A stretch of 64,000 nucleotides of DNA from Pengzhenrongella frigida (GTDB lineage Bacteria; Actinomycetota; Actinomycetes; Actinomycetales; Cellulomonadaceae), in NCBI RefSeq assembly GCF_004168625.1, contig NZ_SDWW01000018.1, positions 16,767 through 80,766 of the forward strand. Direction: 5' to 3'. The stretch's first letter is position 1, and every line of letters starts with the position of its first letter. Shown here piece after piece: positions 36,316 through 45,890 of the stretch. The position numbers and the translations under genes were made by a program. The notes beneath the pieces are model-generated. The model worked only from the letters and a program-made list of their open reading frames with translations. It was not told the DNA's origin and searched no databases.

Positions 36316-38874
36316 TCAGTCGACGGCGCAGGAGAGCCAGGTCTGGGCGGCGTGGGCGAGGCTCTCCCGGTTCTTGACGCCCACCTTCCGGCAGGCGCTG
36401 AAGATGTGGTTCTCGACCGTGCGGACGCTCAGGACCTTCAGGGTCGCGATCTCCTGCGAGCTCATCCCGCGCGCGACCAGGATCGCCATCTCCCGCTCGC
36501 GAGCGGTCAGGCAGACGGCCTTGTCAAACGGCCGGAACAGTCCGCACAGGTCCCGACCGCGCAGACCTGCCGTGTGCCAGGCGGTGTCGGCATGCGCGGC
36601 CGCCGCGGTGACGTCACCCGCGGTGAGCATCCGCACGGACCGGGCCACGGCGGTGCGCACGGCGTAGAGCCGCATCCCCGCGGCGAGCAACCGGGGCTCG
36701 AGCTCGGCCAACCGATCCGGGTCCGACGAGGCGATCGCCACGGCGTAGTCCCCGAGATGTGACAGGAGCGGCGAGTCGCAGCGGGCCGCGGCGTCGGCGA
36801 GCCGAGCCGCCCAGACGGCGTCGGGTCGACGCTCGACCGCGGAGACGCCCGCGATGATGCCGGCGGGGATGAAGCCGTGCTCCAGCCGCTCCTCGGCGAG
36901 CGCCCAGAGCTCGTCGGCGGACGCAGCCGGGTCCTTTCCTCGCAGCTCGGCCGAGATGCCGTCGGACGTCATGCCGGGGTGAGGTCCTCGACCGTGCCCG
37001 TACGCGCTCGACTGCAGCGCGAGGGAGTGGGCATACGCCGTCCGGCCCTGCCAGGCAGCGGCATCCGCGGCGAGCCAGAGCAGGCCTGTCTGGACATGGG
37101 TCCGGTGGGCGGGCATGGGGGCGAGCGCCAGGACGAACGACATCAGTGCGTCCAGCTCGAGGAGGCGGCCCTGGAGCGCCAGGCCCAGGCCGGCCACGTA
37201 CGCGTGAGCCTCGACCCCACCGGGGTCGAGGTGGCCCGTGCTGCGCCCGACCCGGGCGCGGGCAGCCGTCACCGCACCCTCGAGGTCGCACATGTAGAGC
37301 AGGGCGAGCTCGCGGGTCGCCTCGGCCGACTCCTCGAGTGCGGGGAACGGGGTGGTGAACCCCTCGAGCAGCGTGAGTGCTGCGGGTGCTTGACCGGCCG
37401 CGACGAGAGCCTCGGCGCGGGCGACCACGACGCTGTCCGTCGACAGCTGGTCCTCGTCGTGCGCCGCGGGCGCGAGCAGGGCGGCCGTCGGCACCGAGCC
37501 GGTGACGAGCTCGAGGTGCGCCTCGGTCGCGCGGAGCAGCCCGTCGAAGCCCTGGAGCGCGGATCGCCGGTCGTGCAGCAATGCGCGTGCGGCGTCGACC
37601 CTGCCGAGCACGAGGCCCTCATAGAGGGCGTGCCACGTGACGAACAGGGCGAGTGCCCGCGGGTCCGCCCCGGGAACGACGGTCGCCGCCAGGACCGCCT
37701 CGACCTCGTGCGGGCGCGCCCTGGAGACCAGGAGAGCCCGGATGAGCGGGACGGCGTTCGACGGGCTGGCGTCCGCTTCCCACTCGCGCTGTCGAGCCTG
37801 CACCTCGTCCCGCCAGTGCCCCGCGAAGCGTCGGCTCAGGATCGGGTCGGTCCCCGGCAGGTGCAGCGACCGGGGCGCGAGGACCGGACCCCGCGAGTCC
37901 TCCACGCCGGCCGGGGCGAGCTGGCCGCAGACCAGCATCCGGCGCGTCATCGACCCCTCGTGCGTGAAGTACTCGGCGACCAGCGGTGGGAAGACGCCCA
38001 CCACGGTGTCGTGTCGCTCGCGGACGACCCGGAGCAGGCCGACGTCGTCGAGCCGGGCCAGGGTCTCCGGCGCGATGGCGTGGAGGGCAGCCTCCATCGT
38101 CGGGGTTCCGGCGGACGACACCAGGGCGATCGCCTCGAGGCTCGCCTCGTCGAGATCTGTCAGGAACTGCTCCGCCGCGGGTGCGAGGGCTGTGGTCCAG
38201 AGGTCCCCCCGGGCGACCCAGATCCCGCCGCGCGGCGCCAGGCGCGAGGCGCGCCGTCCCGTGGCGACCATGGCCGACACCAGACCGGGCAGCCCGCCGG
38301 ACTTCGCCGCGATCCGCGCCACCGCGGTGGGGTCGACGGGGCCACCGAGCAGAACGTGCACCAGGCGGTGCACCTCGTCGAAGCGCAGGGGAGGGAGGGC
38401 GACGCGCACCGCGGGGCGCAGCTCGTTGGTCAGGCCTGGCGCGTCGGACCGTCCGCGCGCAGCGGGCAGCGTCGCCGCCACGATCGGGATACGCAGTCGC
38501 AGGCGGACCGCGGCGAGGGCGCCGACGGTGGTCGCGTCGAGATCGTCCGCGTCGTCGACCACCAGGACGGCGGGCCCCGACGACAACAGGTCTTCGAGCT
38601 CGTCGACAGCGGAGGTCAACGACTGCAGGCCCGACGACAGTGCGAGGTTGATGCCCGTGACGGCGAGCGCACTCAGCGGCCGGTCGCGTAGGGCCCGGAC
38701 GCCGGCGATGCGGGTGATCGAGAATCCCTCGGATGCGAGCTGCTCGCTCACGCGCGTCAGGACGGCGGAGCGCCCGGAGGAGCGCATGCCCACGACCTCG
38801 ACGCTCGTCCCCGCCCGCAGGTAGCCGGCGATCTCGTTGGTGATGTCCGTGCGGAGCGGGCCTTCGTCGGTCAC
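36316..38874 (-). CDS. Large LuxR-family (LAL-type) regulator with altered Walker A
   Basis: An 852-residue regulator. The N-terminal STAND-like ATPase has VVGMRSSGRSAVLTRV where a P-loop is expected (residues about 27-42); the usual GK[ST] reads GRS, so the phosphate-binding Lys is replaced by Arg. Walker B is AVLVVDDADDLD. A long helical-repeat middle leads to a C-terminal LuxR helix-turn-helix (LTAREREMAILVARGMSSQEIATLKVLSVRTVENHI). Start GTG at 38874. It faces the carnitine-like operon and is the only regulator beside it, so it may activate it; no direct evidence of control is visible. Confidence 0.85.
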   Translation of the reverse strand: MTDEGPLRTDITNEIAGYLRAGTSVEVVGMRSSGRSAVLTRVSEQLASEGFSITRIAGVRALRDRPLSALAVTGINLALSSGLQSLTSAVDELEDLLSSGPAVLVVDDADDLDATTVGALAAVRLRLRIPIVAATLPAARGRSDAPGLTNELRPAVRVALPPLRFDEVHRLVHVLLGGPVDPTAVARIAAKSGGLPGLVSAMVATGRRASRLAPRGGIWVARGDLWTTALAPAAEQFLTDLDEASLEAIALVSSAGTPTMEAALHAIAPETLARLDDVGLLRVVRERHDTVVGVFPPLVAEYFTHEGSMTRRMLVCGQLAPAGVEDSRGPVLAPRSLHLPGTDPILSRRFAGHWRDEVQARQREWEADASPSNAVPLIRALLVSRARPHEVEAVLAATVVPGADPRALALFVTWHALYEGLVLGRVDAARALLHDRRSALQGFDGLLRATEAHLELVTGSVPTAALLAPAAHDEDQLSTDSVVVARAEALVAAGQAPAALTLLEGFTTPFPALEESAEATRELALLYMCDLEGAVTAARARVGRSTGHLDPGGVEAHAYVAGLGLALQGRLLELDALMSFVLALAPMPAHRTHVQTGLLWLAADAAAWQGRTAYAHSLALQSSAYGHGRGPHPGMTSDGISAELRGKDPAASADELWALAEERLEHGFIPAGIIAGVSAVERRPDAVWAARLADAAARCDSPLLSHLGDYAVAIASSDPDRLAELEPRLLAAGMRLYAVRTAVARSVRMLTAGDVTAAAAHADTAWHTAGLRGRDLCGLFRPFDKAVCLTAREREMAILVARGMSSQEIATLKVLSVRTVENHIFSACRKVGVKNRESLAHAAQTWLSCAVD

Positions 38875-38982
38875 CTTGGCACGGTAGCCGGGGGATCGAG
38901 GTTCGATCCGGGACGTTTGGAGGCAGCGGACCCGGTCCGCGCGAGTAGCCCCGACCGGTTGGCTCAGTCGAGGGAGCAGGGG

Positions 38983-39630
38983 TCAGTCGAGGGAGAAGGG
39001 CGGGTAGCGGTCGGTCACCAGGAGGAACGCGTATGCCTCGACACGCAGCCACCAGCGGGCGACGCCGACCACGAAGTCGAACAGTCCCCGCGGATAGCGC
39101 CCGGTGAACAGGATCGCGAACCACGCGATGATGATCGCGAAGAAGGCGCCCACGGACAGCAGGATGAGGACCACGAGGTGGGGGATGGCGAGCAGCCACT
39201 TCACCAGCGGGAGCCAGCGGTTGAGGTCGTGCTCGACGTCGGGGTAGTCGATCTCGAGGTGCACGCTCTGCTCCTCGACGGTCGAGGGGTAGTTGTCGGT
39301 GAGCAGCGCGACGTACGCACCGATGCGCGTGCCGAACCGGGCGAGCTCCCGGGCGAAGTCGAACCACCAGCGCGGGTAGCGCTGCCGGAAGAGGATCATC
39401 AGCAGGGTCGCGGCGAACAGGCCGGCGGCGATGCCGCCGCTCGAGGTGCGCACCACCTCACCGGCCGAGTCGTAGACGGTCTCGGTCGTGCCGGCCGTGA
39501 GGACGGCGCTGACGATGGCGATCGGGATGACCAGGAAGATGCGGAACAGGGTGGTCACCCGGTCGTGCTGGTCCACGTAGTCGACCTGGAGGCGTGCGGG
39601 GTAGTCCCAGGCCGCGGGCTGTGCCGTCAT
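38983..39630 (-). CDS. DUF4389 membrane protein
   Basis: A 215-residue protein with two similar halves. Each has a hydrophobic pair of segments followed by an R.YPRWWFDF or GRYPRGLFDFVVG amphipathic stretch and a segment containing LLTDNYP or LLVTDRYPPF. This repeated pattern defines DUF4389, of unknown function and common in actinobacteria. The ATG at 39630 (MTAQPAAWDYP) has a TTGGAGCT ribosome site; the longer frame to 39684 is not supported. It is divergent from dps. Confidence 0.85.
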   Translation of the reverse strand: MTAQPAAWDYPARLQVDYVDQHDRVTTLFRIFLVIPIAIVSAVLTAGTTETVYDSAGEVVRTSSGGIAAGLFAATLLMILFRQRYPRWWFDFARELARFGTRIGAYVALLTDNYPSTVEEQSVHLEIDYPDVEHDLNRWLPLVKWLLAIPHLVVLILLSVGAFFAIIIAWFAILFTGRYPRGLFDFVVGVARWWLRVEAYAFLLVTDRYPPFSLD

Positions 39631-39879
39631 GTGAGCTCCAAGATCAGATGGCGGCCCGCCGTGGCCTGACAGGGCTCTCCCCACACTCTGTCACTGCAAC
39701 TGGGACGCGTCGCTGCGACCGGGGCAGGCGAGGGGTCGCGGGCCATGCCTCCCGGGCAACAGCCGGCCGAGCGAGTGCGTGCCCTCCGGTTGCGAGGAGC
39801 GAGGACGGTGCCTAGATTCGGCGCCGTCCACGTCTGGGGAACTCTGTCGATTCCCGCACTGCACCTGGAAGGAAGTCCC

Positions 39880-40446
39880 ATGGCCCGCGCCACGCATCTG
39901 CCGAAGTTCACCGTCCCCTCGCTGTCCCTGGAGGAGGGCTCCCAGGTCGCGAAGGTGCTCCAGGAGCGCCTGAACGCCCTGAACGATCTCGCCCTGACCC
40001 TCAAGCACATCCACTGGAACGTCGTGGGGCCCCACTTCATCGCCGTGCACGAGATGTTGGATCCGCAGGTCGACGCCGTCCGGATGATGGTCGATGCGAC
40101 CGCGGAACGCATCGCGACCCTCGGCGTGGCACCGCACGGCACGCCGGGTGCCCTGGTCGCCGAGCGCACGTGGGACGACTACTCCATCGGGCGAGCGGGC
40201 GCCATCGAGCACCTGGGGGCGCTCGACGAGGTGTACGAGGGTGTGATCACCGCGCACCGGAAGGCGGCCGCGGACACCGAGGAGAGCGACTCGGTCACCA
40301 ACGATCTCCTGATCGGGCACCTGCACGAGCTGGAGCTGTTCCAGTGGTTCGTTCGCGCGCACCTCGAGTCCTCGAGCGGAGCGCTGAGCACGGACGGCGC
40401 CACGACGGAACGGGGTGCGGCGCGCAAGGCCGGCGCAGCCAGCTAG
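39880..40446 (+). CDS. dps: Dps-family ferritin-like DNA-protection protein
   Basis: A 188-residue Dps. The inter-subunit ferroxidase site is complete: His45 and His57 on one side, Asp72 and Glu76 on the other, with the spacing 12-15-4 of classic Dps (HIHWNVVGPHFIAVHEMLDPQ, VDATAERI). It should form a 12-subunit shell, oxidise iron with peroxide and shield DNA in stress. The C-terminal tail (GATTERGAARKAGAAS) is short and has few Lys, so DNA binding may be weak. The ATG at 39880 has a GGAAGGAAG ribosome site. A strong hairpin terminator follows. Confidence 0.93.
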   Translation: MARATHLPKFTVPSLSLEEGSQVAKVLQERLNALNDLALTLKHIHWNVVGPHFIAVHEMLDPQVDAVRMMVDATAERIATLGVAPHGTPGALVAERTWDDYSIGRAGAIEHLGALDEVYEGVITAHRKAAADTEESDSVTNDLLIGHLHELELFQWFVRAHLESSSGALSTDGATTERGAARKAGAAS

Positions 40447-40462
40447 CACTAGCAGGGAACCA

Positions 40463-40504
40463 GAGGCCGTCGGCACCGGGGCCTACCCCGGTGCCGACGG
40501 CCTC
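40463..40504 (+). terminator. Perfect 19-bp-stem hairpin after dps
   Basis: The arms GAGGCCGTCGGCACCGGGG (40463-40481) and its exact complement (40486-40504) flank a CCTA loop, starting 16 bases after the dps stop. There is no clear U-run, as is common for actinobacterial terminators. It insulates dps from the molybdate genes. Confidence 0.85.
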
Positions 40505-40592
40505 GCCGCATCTACGGTGCATGGTGCAACGCTTCCCCGTATTCGCGCCTCCAACGCTCCCCGGACTCCGCGGGTGCGGGTAGGGTGCTGGC

Positions 40593-40997
40593 ATGGCCCT
40601 GATCCGGATCCTGCAGGCCGCCGCGCTGCTCGGCGTCAGCGACGACACGGTTCGCCGGTGGGTGGACGTCGGCCGGCTGGAGAGCACCGCCGACGCCGCC
40701 GGGCGCCAGGCGATCGACGGGGCGGTGCTCGCCCGGTTCGCCGAGGAGCTCGCCGCCGAGAGCCCGCTCCGGTCTCCGCGGATCAACCGCCAGTCGGCCC
40801 GCAACCACTTCACCGGGCTGGTGACCAAGGTCGTTCGGGACACGGTGATGGCCCAGGTCGAGATCCAGGCCGGACCGTTCCGGGTGGTCTCCCTGATGAG
40901 CCGCGAGGCGGCCGACGACCTGGGGCTGGAACCGGGGGTGCTCGCCGTCGCGAGCGTGAAGTCGACGAACGTCGTCGTGGAGATCCCCGACAGCTGA
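40593..40997 (+). CDS. HTH-Mop molybdenum-pterin-binding-type protein
   Basis: A 134-residue protein. Residues about 1-50 form a MerR/excisionase-like helix-turn-helix (LIRILQAAALLGVSDDTVRRWVDVGRLESTADAAGRQAIDG). Residues about 65-132 form a Mop/TOBE molybdate-binding domain (ARNHFTGLVTKVVRDTVMAQVEIQAGPFRVVSLMSREAADDLGLEPG...). It probably senses molybdate and regulates, or buffers, molybdate for the modABC genes that follow 60 bases on. The domain order is that of ModE-like proteins common in actinobacteria, shorter than E. coli ModE. Confidence 0.86.
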   Translation: MALIRILQAAALLGVSDDTVRRWVDVGRLESTADAAGRQAIDGAVLARFAEELAAESPLRSPRINRQSARNHFTGLVTKVVRDTVMAQVEIQAGPFRVVSLMSREAADDLGLEPGVLAVASVKSTNVVVEIPDS

Positions 40998-41057
40998 GCC
41001 CGTCGGCTCGTCTCGTCACCCCCGATCTGTCGTGCCCCGAGTTCCCTGGAGAGCCCC

Positions 41058-41855
41058 ATGCGTCGCCTTCCCCTGGCCCTGACCGCCGTCGGCGTGGTCT
41101 TGATGGCGTTGGTCGGGTGCGGGGTGTTGCCCAACGGCGATCCTGGCGGCGCTGCGCCGGCGCCGTCGGCGAGCCCGGGCCTCAGCGGCGAGATCATGGT
41201 CTTCGCCGCCGCGTCGCTGACGGGGACGTTCACGACGCTCGGCGAGACGTTCGAGGCGGCCAACCCCGGCGCGTCGATCACGTTCAGTTTCGGGCCGAGC
41301 TCGGGCCTGGCGACCCAGATCACCGAAGGGGCCCCGGCCGACGTGTTCGCCTCCGCGTCGCAGAAGAACATGGACGCCGTGGTCGATGCCGGGGGCGCCG
41401 ACGAGCCGACCGTGTTCGCGCAGAACGCCATGGAGATCGCCGTGCCCGCGGACAACCCCGCGCACATCACGGCGCTGACCGACTTGGCACGCCCGGCGGT
41501 CAAGGTCGCGCTGTGCCAGCCGGACGTGCCGTGCGGAGCGGTCGCGGCGAGCGTGTTCGCCAACGCGGGGATCACGGTCAGCCCGATCACGCTCGAGGCC
41601 GACGCCAAGGCCACGCTGACGAAGGTCCGGCTCGGCGAGGTCGATGCCGGCGTGGTGTACGTCACCGATGTCCTGGCGGCCGGGGACGACGTCGTGGGCG
41701 TGGCGATCCCCGCGGACGTCAACGCCGGCACCCGCTACCCGATCGCCACCCTGAGCGCATCGAGGTCACCCGAGCTGGCCCGGTCGTTCGTCGCCTACGT
41801 GATGTCAGCCGAGGGCACGAGCGTGCTGAGCGCGGCCGGGTTCCTGGCGCCGTGA
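41058..41855 (+). CDS. modA: Molybdate ABC transporter substrate-binding lipoprotein
   Basis: A 265-residue lipoprotein: signal peptide with lipobox LVGC (Cys21). The mature part matches ModA: EIMVFAAASLTGTFTTLGETFE, ITFSFGPSSGLATQITEGAPADVFASA, NAMEIAVPADNP, GEVDAGVVYVTDVLAA. The Ser and Tyr oxyanion-binding positions appear to be present. It captures molybdate or tungstate outside the membrane. modB follows with a 4-base GTGA overlap. Confidence 0.92.
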   Translation: MRRLPLALTAVGVVLMALVGCGVLPNGDPGGAAPAPSASPGLSGEIMVFAAASLTGTFTTLGETFEAANPGASITFSFGPSSGLATQITEGAPADVFASASQKNMDAVVDAGGADEPTVFAQNAMEIAVPADNPAHITALTDLARPAVKVALCQPDVPCGAVAASVFANAGITVSPITLEADAKATLTKVRLGEVDAGVVYVTDVLAAGDDVVGVAIPADVNAGTRYPIATLSASRSPELARSFVAYVMSAEGTSVLSAAGFLAP

Positions 41856-42730
41856 ATCCGATGGCCCGACCAGCCCAGAAGGCTCCGCCGACCCGGCCGC
41901 CCGGCCAGCGAGGTGCCCGGACGCGCTCGATCGCGGACGTGACGGGCCGCACGCCGTGGCCGTTGGCCGCGCCGGCGGCCGTCGCGGTGGCCTTCCTCCT
42001 GCTCCCGCTCGTCGGGCTGCTCCTGCGCGCGCCGTGGCGTGGCCTGCCGCGGATCCTGGTCGAGTCCGGCGCGCTCGATGCGCTGCGGCTGTCGCTCGTC
42101 ACCGCGAGCGCGGCGACCGTGATCTCGGTGTTCTTCGGGGTGCCCCTGGCGTGGGTGCTCGCCCGCGCCCGGTTCCCCGGCCGCAGCCTGCTGCGTGCGC
42201 TGGTGACCTTGCCCCTGGTGCTGCCCCCCGTCGTCGGAGGGGTGGCGCTGCTGTTCGCCCTCGGGCGCCGGGGCTTCATCGGGCAGCACCTCGACCAGTG
42301 GTTCGGGATCACGCTGCCGTTCACCACGGCGGGGGTGATCGTGGCCGAGACGTTCGTCGCGATGCCGTTCCTCATCGTCACCGTCGAAGGGGCGTTGCGC
42401 TCCGCCGACCTCGGCCTCGACGAGGCGGCGGCGACCCTGGGTGCGCGCCCGTTCACGACGTTCCGCCGGGTGACGCTGCCGCTGATCGGGCCGAGCCTGA
42501 TCGCCGGCGCGGTGCTGTGCTGGGCCCGGGCGCTGGGGGAGTTCGGTGCCACGATCACGTTCGCGGGGAACCTGCCCGGCGTCACCCAGACCATGCCGCT
42601 GGCCGTCTATCAGGCCCTGGAGCGGGATCCCGACGCGGCGGTCGCCCTGAGCCTCGTGCTGCTCGTGGTCTCGATCGCGGTGCTGGCCCTGCTGCGCGAG
42701 CGCTGGCTGCATCCGGGGACGAGCCTGTGA
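41852..42730 (+). CDS. modB: Molybdate ABC transporter permease
   Basis: A 292-residue permease with six membrane segments and a polar 35-residue N-terminal extension. The ABC-coupling EAA loop is EGALRSADLGLDEAAATLGARPFTTFRRVTLPLIGP. GEFGATITFAGNLPGVTQTMPLAVY is a ModB signature. The GTG at 41852 overlaps the modA stop; an in-frame ATG at 41861 is an alternative. It forms the membrane channel with ModC. Confidence 0.92.
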   Translation: MNPMARPAQKAPPTRPPGQRGARTRSIADVTGRTPWPLAAPAAVAVAFLLLPLVGLLLRAPWRGLPRILVESGALDALRLSLVTASAATVISVFFGVPLAWVLARARFPGRSLLRALVTLPLVLPPVVGGVALLFALGRRGFIGQHLDQWFGITLPFTTAGVIVAETFVAMPFLIVTVEGALRSADLGLDEAAATLGARPFTTFRRVTLPLIGPSLIAGAVLCWARALGEFGATITFAGNLPGVTQTMPLAVYQALERDPDAAVALSLVLLVVSIAVLALLRERWLHPGTSL

Positions 42731-43902
42731 CCAGGCACGGCGAGGCTGCCGGGGCCGCGCCGTCGGGTGCGCTGCGTGCCGACGTCGTCGTGGACCGCGG
42801 TGGGTTCCGGCTCGAGGCGGAGCTGGCGGTCGCCCCCGGCCAGGTCCTGGCCGTCCTCGGCCCGAACGGCGCGGGCAAGACGACCCTGCTTCGCACCCTC
42901 GCCGGACTCCGTGCCCTCACTGCGGGCAGCATCCAGGTCGGGGCGCACACCTGGGACGACGCCGGCGCCGGCGTCTTCGTGCCCGCGGTCGACCGCCGCG
43001 TCGGGGTGGTCTTTCAGGACTATCGGCTCTTTCCGCACCTGTCCGTGCTGGACAACGTCGCGTTCTCCGCCCGCGCCCGCGGTGTCGCCCGGGACCGTGC
43101 CCGACGGGACGCCGCGAACTGGCTCGACCGGCTCGGGCTCGACCGGTTCGCCCCCCGCCGCCCGGGTGAGCTGTCGGGCGGGCAGGCGCAGCGGGTCGCG
43201 CTGGCCCGGGCACTGGCCAGCGATCCCCGGCTGCTGCTCCTCGACGAACCGCTCGCCGCCCTCGACGTCCGCACGCGGCTCGAGATCCGCGGCGAGCTCC
43301 GGCAGCACCTGTCGGCCTTCGCGGGTCCCAGCATCCTGGTCACCCACGATCCGCTCGAGGCCATGGTGCTGGCCGACCGGATCCTCGTGCTGGAGGCGGG
43401 CCAGGTCGTCCAGGTGGGCAGCCCGACCGACGTCGCCCGCCGGCCCGCCACGGACTACGTGGCCCGCCTGGTCGGCCTCAACCTCTACCCCGGCACGCTC
43501 AGCGACCCGGTCACCCGCCGCGTGGACCTCGACGGTGGCGGCACCCTGCACGCGGCCGGTCACGGCTCGGCCGGCGCGGACGACGACGGCGAGGTGACCT
43601 TCGCCGGGGCGCCGGGCGACCGGCTGCTCGTCGTGCTGGCGCCGTCGGCCATCTCCGTGCACACGCGGCGGCCCGACGCCGGCTCCCCGCGCAACACCTG
43701 GACGGGCGTCGTGGCCGGGCTCGAGCTGCTGACCGACCGCGTCCGGGTCGCCGTGGACGGCGCCCCGTCCGCGCTGGTCGACATCACCCCCGCGGCCGTG
43801 GCCGACCTCCGCCTCACCCCGGGGCAGCCGGTCTGGCTCACCGCCAAGGCCACCGAGGTGATGGCCTACCCCGACCTCGGCCCCGTCGCCCGGCGGCCCT
43901 GA
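42727..43902 (+). CDS. modC: Molybdate ABC transporter ATPase
   Basis: A 391-residue ATPase. Walker A GPNGAGKTTLL, Q-loop VFQDYRLFP, signature LSGGQAQRVALARAL, Walker B LLLLDEPL and switch His in VTHDPLEA are all intact. Residues about 260-390 contain a C-terminal TOBE/regulatory part that may sense molybdate. The GTG at 42727 overlaps the modB stop (GTGA). Its own stop abuts the convergent pyruvate-oxidase-like pseudogene. Confidence 0.92.
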   Translation: MTRHGEAAGAAPSGALRADVVVDRGGFRLEAELAVAPGQVLAVLGPNGAGKTTLLRTLAGLRALTAGSIQVGAHTWDDAGAGVFVPAVDRRVGVVFQDYRLFPHLSVLDNVAFSARARGVARDRARRDAANWLDRLGLDRFAPRRPGELSGGQAQRVALARALASDPRLLLLDEPLAALDVRTRLEIRGELRQHLSAFAGPSILVTHDPLEAMVLADRILVLEAGQVVQVGSPTDVARRPATDYVARLVGLNLYPGTLSDPVTRRVDLDGGGTLHAAGHGSAGADDDGEVTFAGAPGDRLLVVLAPSAISVHTRRPDAGSPRNTWTGVVAGLELLTDRVRVAVDGAPSALVDITPAAVADLRLTPGQPVWLTAKATEVMAYPDLGPVARRP

Positions 43903-45718
43903 TCACGGACCTCCCGGACGGCCGGCGGCCGGGTGGTGCGCCTCTTGCCTGCGCTGCTGCCGGAGCTGGACCGCGGCGGTGACGTTGCCTTCCAGGCGCA
44001 GGGCACGGATCGTCTGGGTCACGTCGTCCTCGGCCTGCCGGGGCGGCAGCAGCGGGACGTCGGGGTCCACGACCGCCTCGACCAGGCACGGCCGGTCGGA
44101 GGCGAACGCCGCGCGCCAGGCGGGGCCGACCTCCCGCGCAGCACCGATCCGCAGGCCGCGCAGGCCGAGCAGCTCGGCATATCCCGCATAGGGAAAGGTC
44201 GGGACCGCCAGCGACCGCGCGGACCTCGGGTCGCCCTCCACCTCACGCTGCTCCCAGGAGACCTCGGCCAGGTCGCCGTTGTGCAGAACGAGCACGACGA
44301 AGCGCGGGTCGGCCCACTGTCGCCACCGGGCCGCCACGGTGATCAGCTCCGAGAGCCCGTTCATCTGCATCGAGCCGTCCCCGGCGAGGGCGACCACGGG
44401 CCGGTCCGGCCGGTACAGCTTCGCCGCCAGGCCGTAGGGCATCGCCGATCCCATCGACGCCAGCGTGCTCGACAGGTGCGCGGGCATGTCCGGCCCCAGC
44501 CGCAGGAACCTGGCGTACCAGTACGTGACCGACCCGACATCGACGGCCACCTGCGTGCCGGCCGGCAGGTGCGCGGACAGCTCGTGCACCACGAGCTGGG
44601 GGTTGAGCAGCTCCGCCGTGGTGTGGACCCGGCTGTCGAGGACGTCGTGCCAGGAGGCCACCATGCCCTCGACCTGCGAGCGCCACTCCCGTCCCGGCGC
44701 GGGTGCGGGTCCCGGCACGGGCGCAGCGGTGAACATCGGCGCCAGGGCGCGCAGGGTCTCGGCCGTGTCCCCGGCCAGGCCGACCTCCACGGGGTACTTC
44801 GCGCCCAGGTTGCGGGCCGCGAGATCGATCTGGACGGTTCGTGCCTGGCCGACCGGGGGGTAGAACTCCGTCCAGGGGTCGCTGCTGCCGATGATGAGCA
44901 GGGTGTCGCAGGCGGCGAGGAGGTCCGCCGCCGCCGTCGTGCCGAGGTGGCCCATGACCCCGCAGTGGAACGGCAGGGACTCGTCGAGGATCGGCTTGCC
45001 CAGCAGGGAGGTGGCGATCCCGGCGCCCAGCCGGTCGACGACGTCGAGCACCTCGGCGGCCGCGCCGTACGCGCCCTGACCGACGAGGACCGCGGGTCGA
45101 CGACCCGCACGGAGCAGCTCCGCCGCGCGATCGAGATCACGCTGCTGCGGGCACGACCCGGGGTCGGGTCACCACGGCGGAGGTCCGGACGATCCCGTGC
45201 GCCGGTCCGTCGTGCTCGTGCGCCGGCGCCCGTTGGATGTCGTGGGGCACGATGACGCAGGTCGGGCTCGACGTCGCGATCGCGGTGCGTACCGCGTTGT
45301 CGACCACGAGGTGAACCTGCTCCGGGCCGGTGACCTCCTGGAGGTACTGCCCGCACACGTCCTTGAACAGGGTGTGCAGGTCGACCTCCTGCTGGTAGCC
45401 GCCACCCAGCGCGGTCGAGACGATCTGACCGATGATGGCCACGACCGGTCTGCGGTCCAGCTTCGCGTCGTACAGACCGGTCAGCAGGTGGATCGCACCG
45501 GGCCCCTGGGTAGCCAGGCACACCCCGACCTCGCCGGTGTACTTGGCGTGACCGGTTGCCATGAACGCGGCCATCTCCTCGTGGCGCGCGGTCACGAGCT
45601 CGATCTCGGGCTCCGCGCGGCGCAGCGCCGCCACGATCGGGTCGATGCCGTCGCCGGCCAGGCCGAAGATGCGGCGCACCCCCCACTCCCGCAACCGTCG
45701 CACGAGGGAATCTGCCAC
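43903..45718 (-). pseudogene. Frameshifted thiamine-diphosphate enzyme (pyruvate oxidase/quinone dehydrogenase-like)
   Basis: Two frames together make one family protein of about 600 residues. The 5' part (to 45140) has the catalytic-Glu region ARHEEMAAFMATGHAKYTG and GYQQEVDLHTLFK, ending RPRVVPAAA then a stop (45137-45139). The rest, in another frame, reads DLDRAAELLRAGRRPAVLVGQG and later the ThDP motif GDGSMQMNGLSEL...LHNGDL. Removing the single base at 45139 joins them as VVPAAADLDRAAELL, a perfect family match, so a one-base insertion (or a sequencing error) broke it. A GTG at 45718 (VADSLVRRLREWGV) is the likely start; the open frame runs to a TTG at 45817. Confidence 0.82.
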
Positions 45719-45890
45719 AGTCCCGGTTCGGTTCGTCTCCGGCGTCGTGCGTCCTGGTGGTGGCCTCGGGTCCGGGGTGCAGGTTCTGCGACATACGTAC
45801 CTCCGCGAGGGTGCCAATCCAGCCTGCCGCGGGGGGTGCCCCGTGGCAACCGGGATCGGTGCGTCGCCGACGCGCGGTCCGGAGCCCTTG

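Noticed and set aside
45100..45817. Programmed ribosomal frameshift in the pyruvate-oxidase-like gene
   Set aside because: No slippery heptamer is visible at the join (GCAGCAGCGTGATCTC); a one-base insertion or sequence error is simpler, though not excluded.
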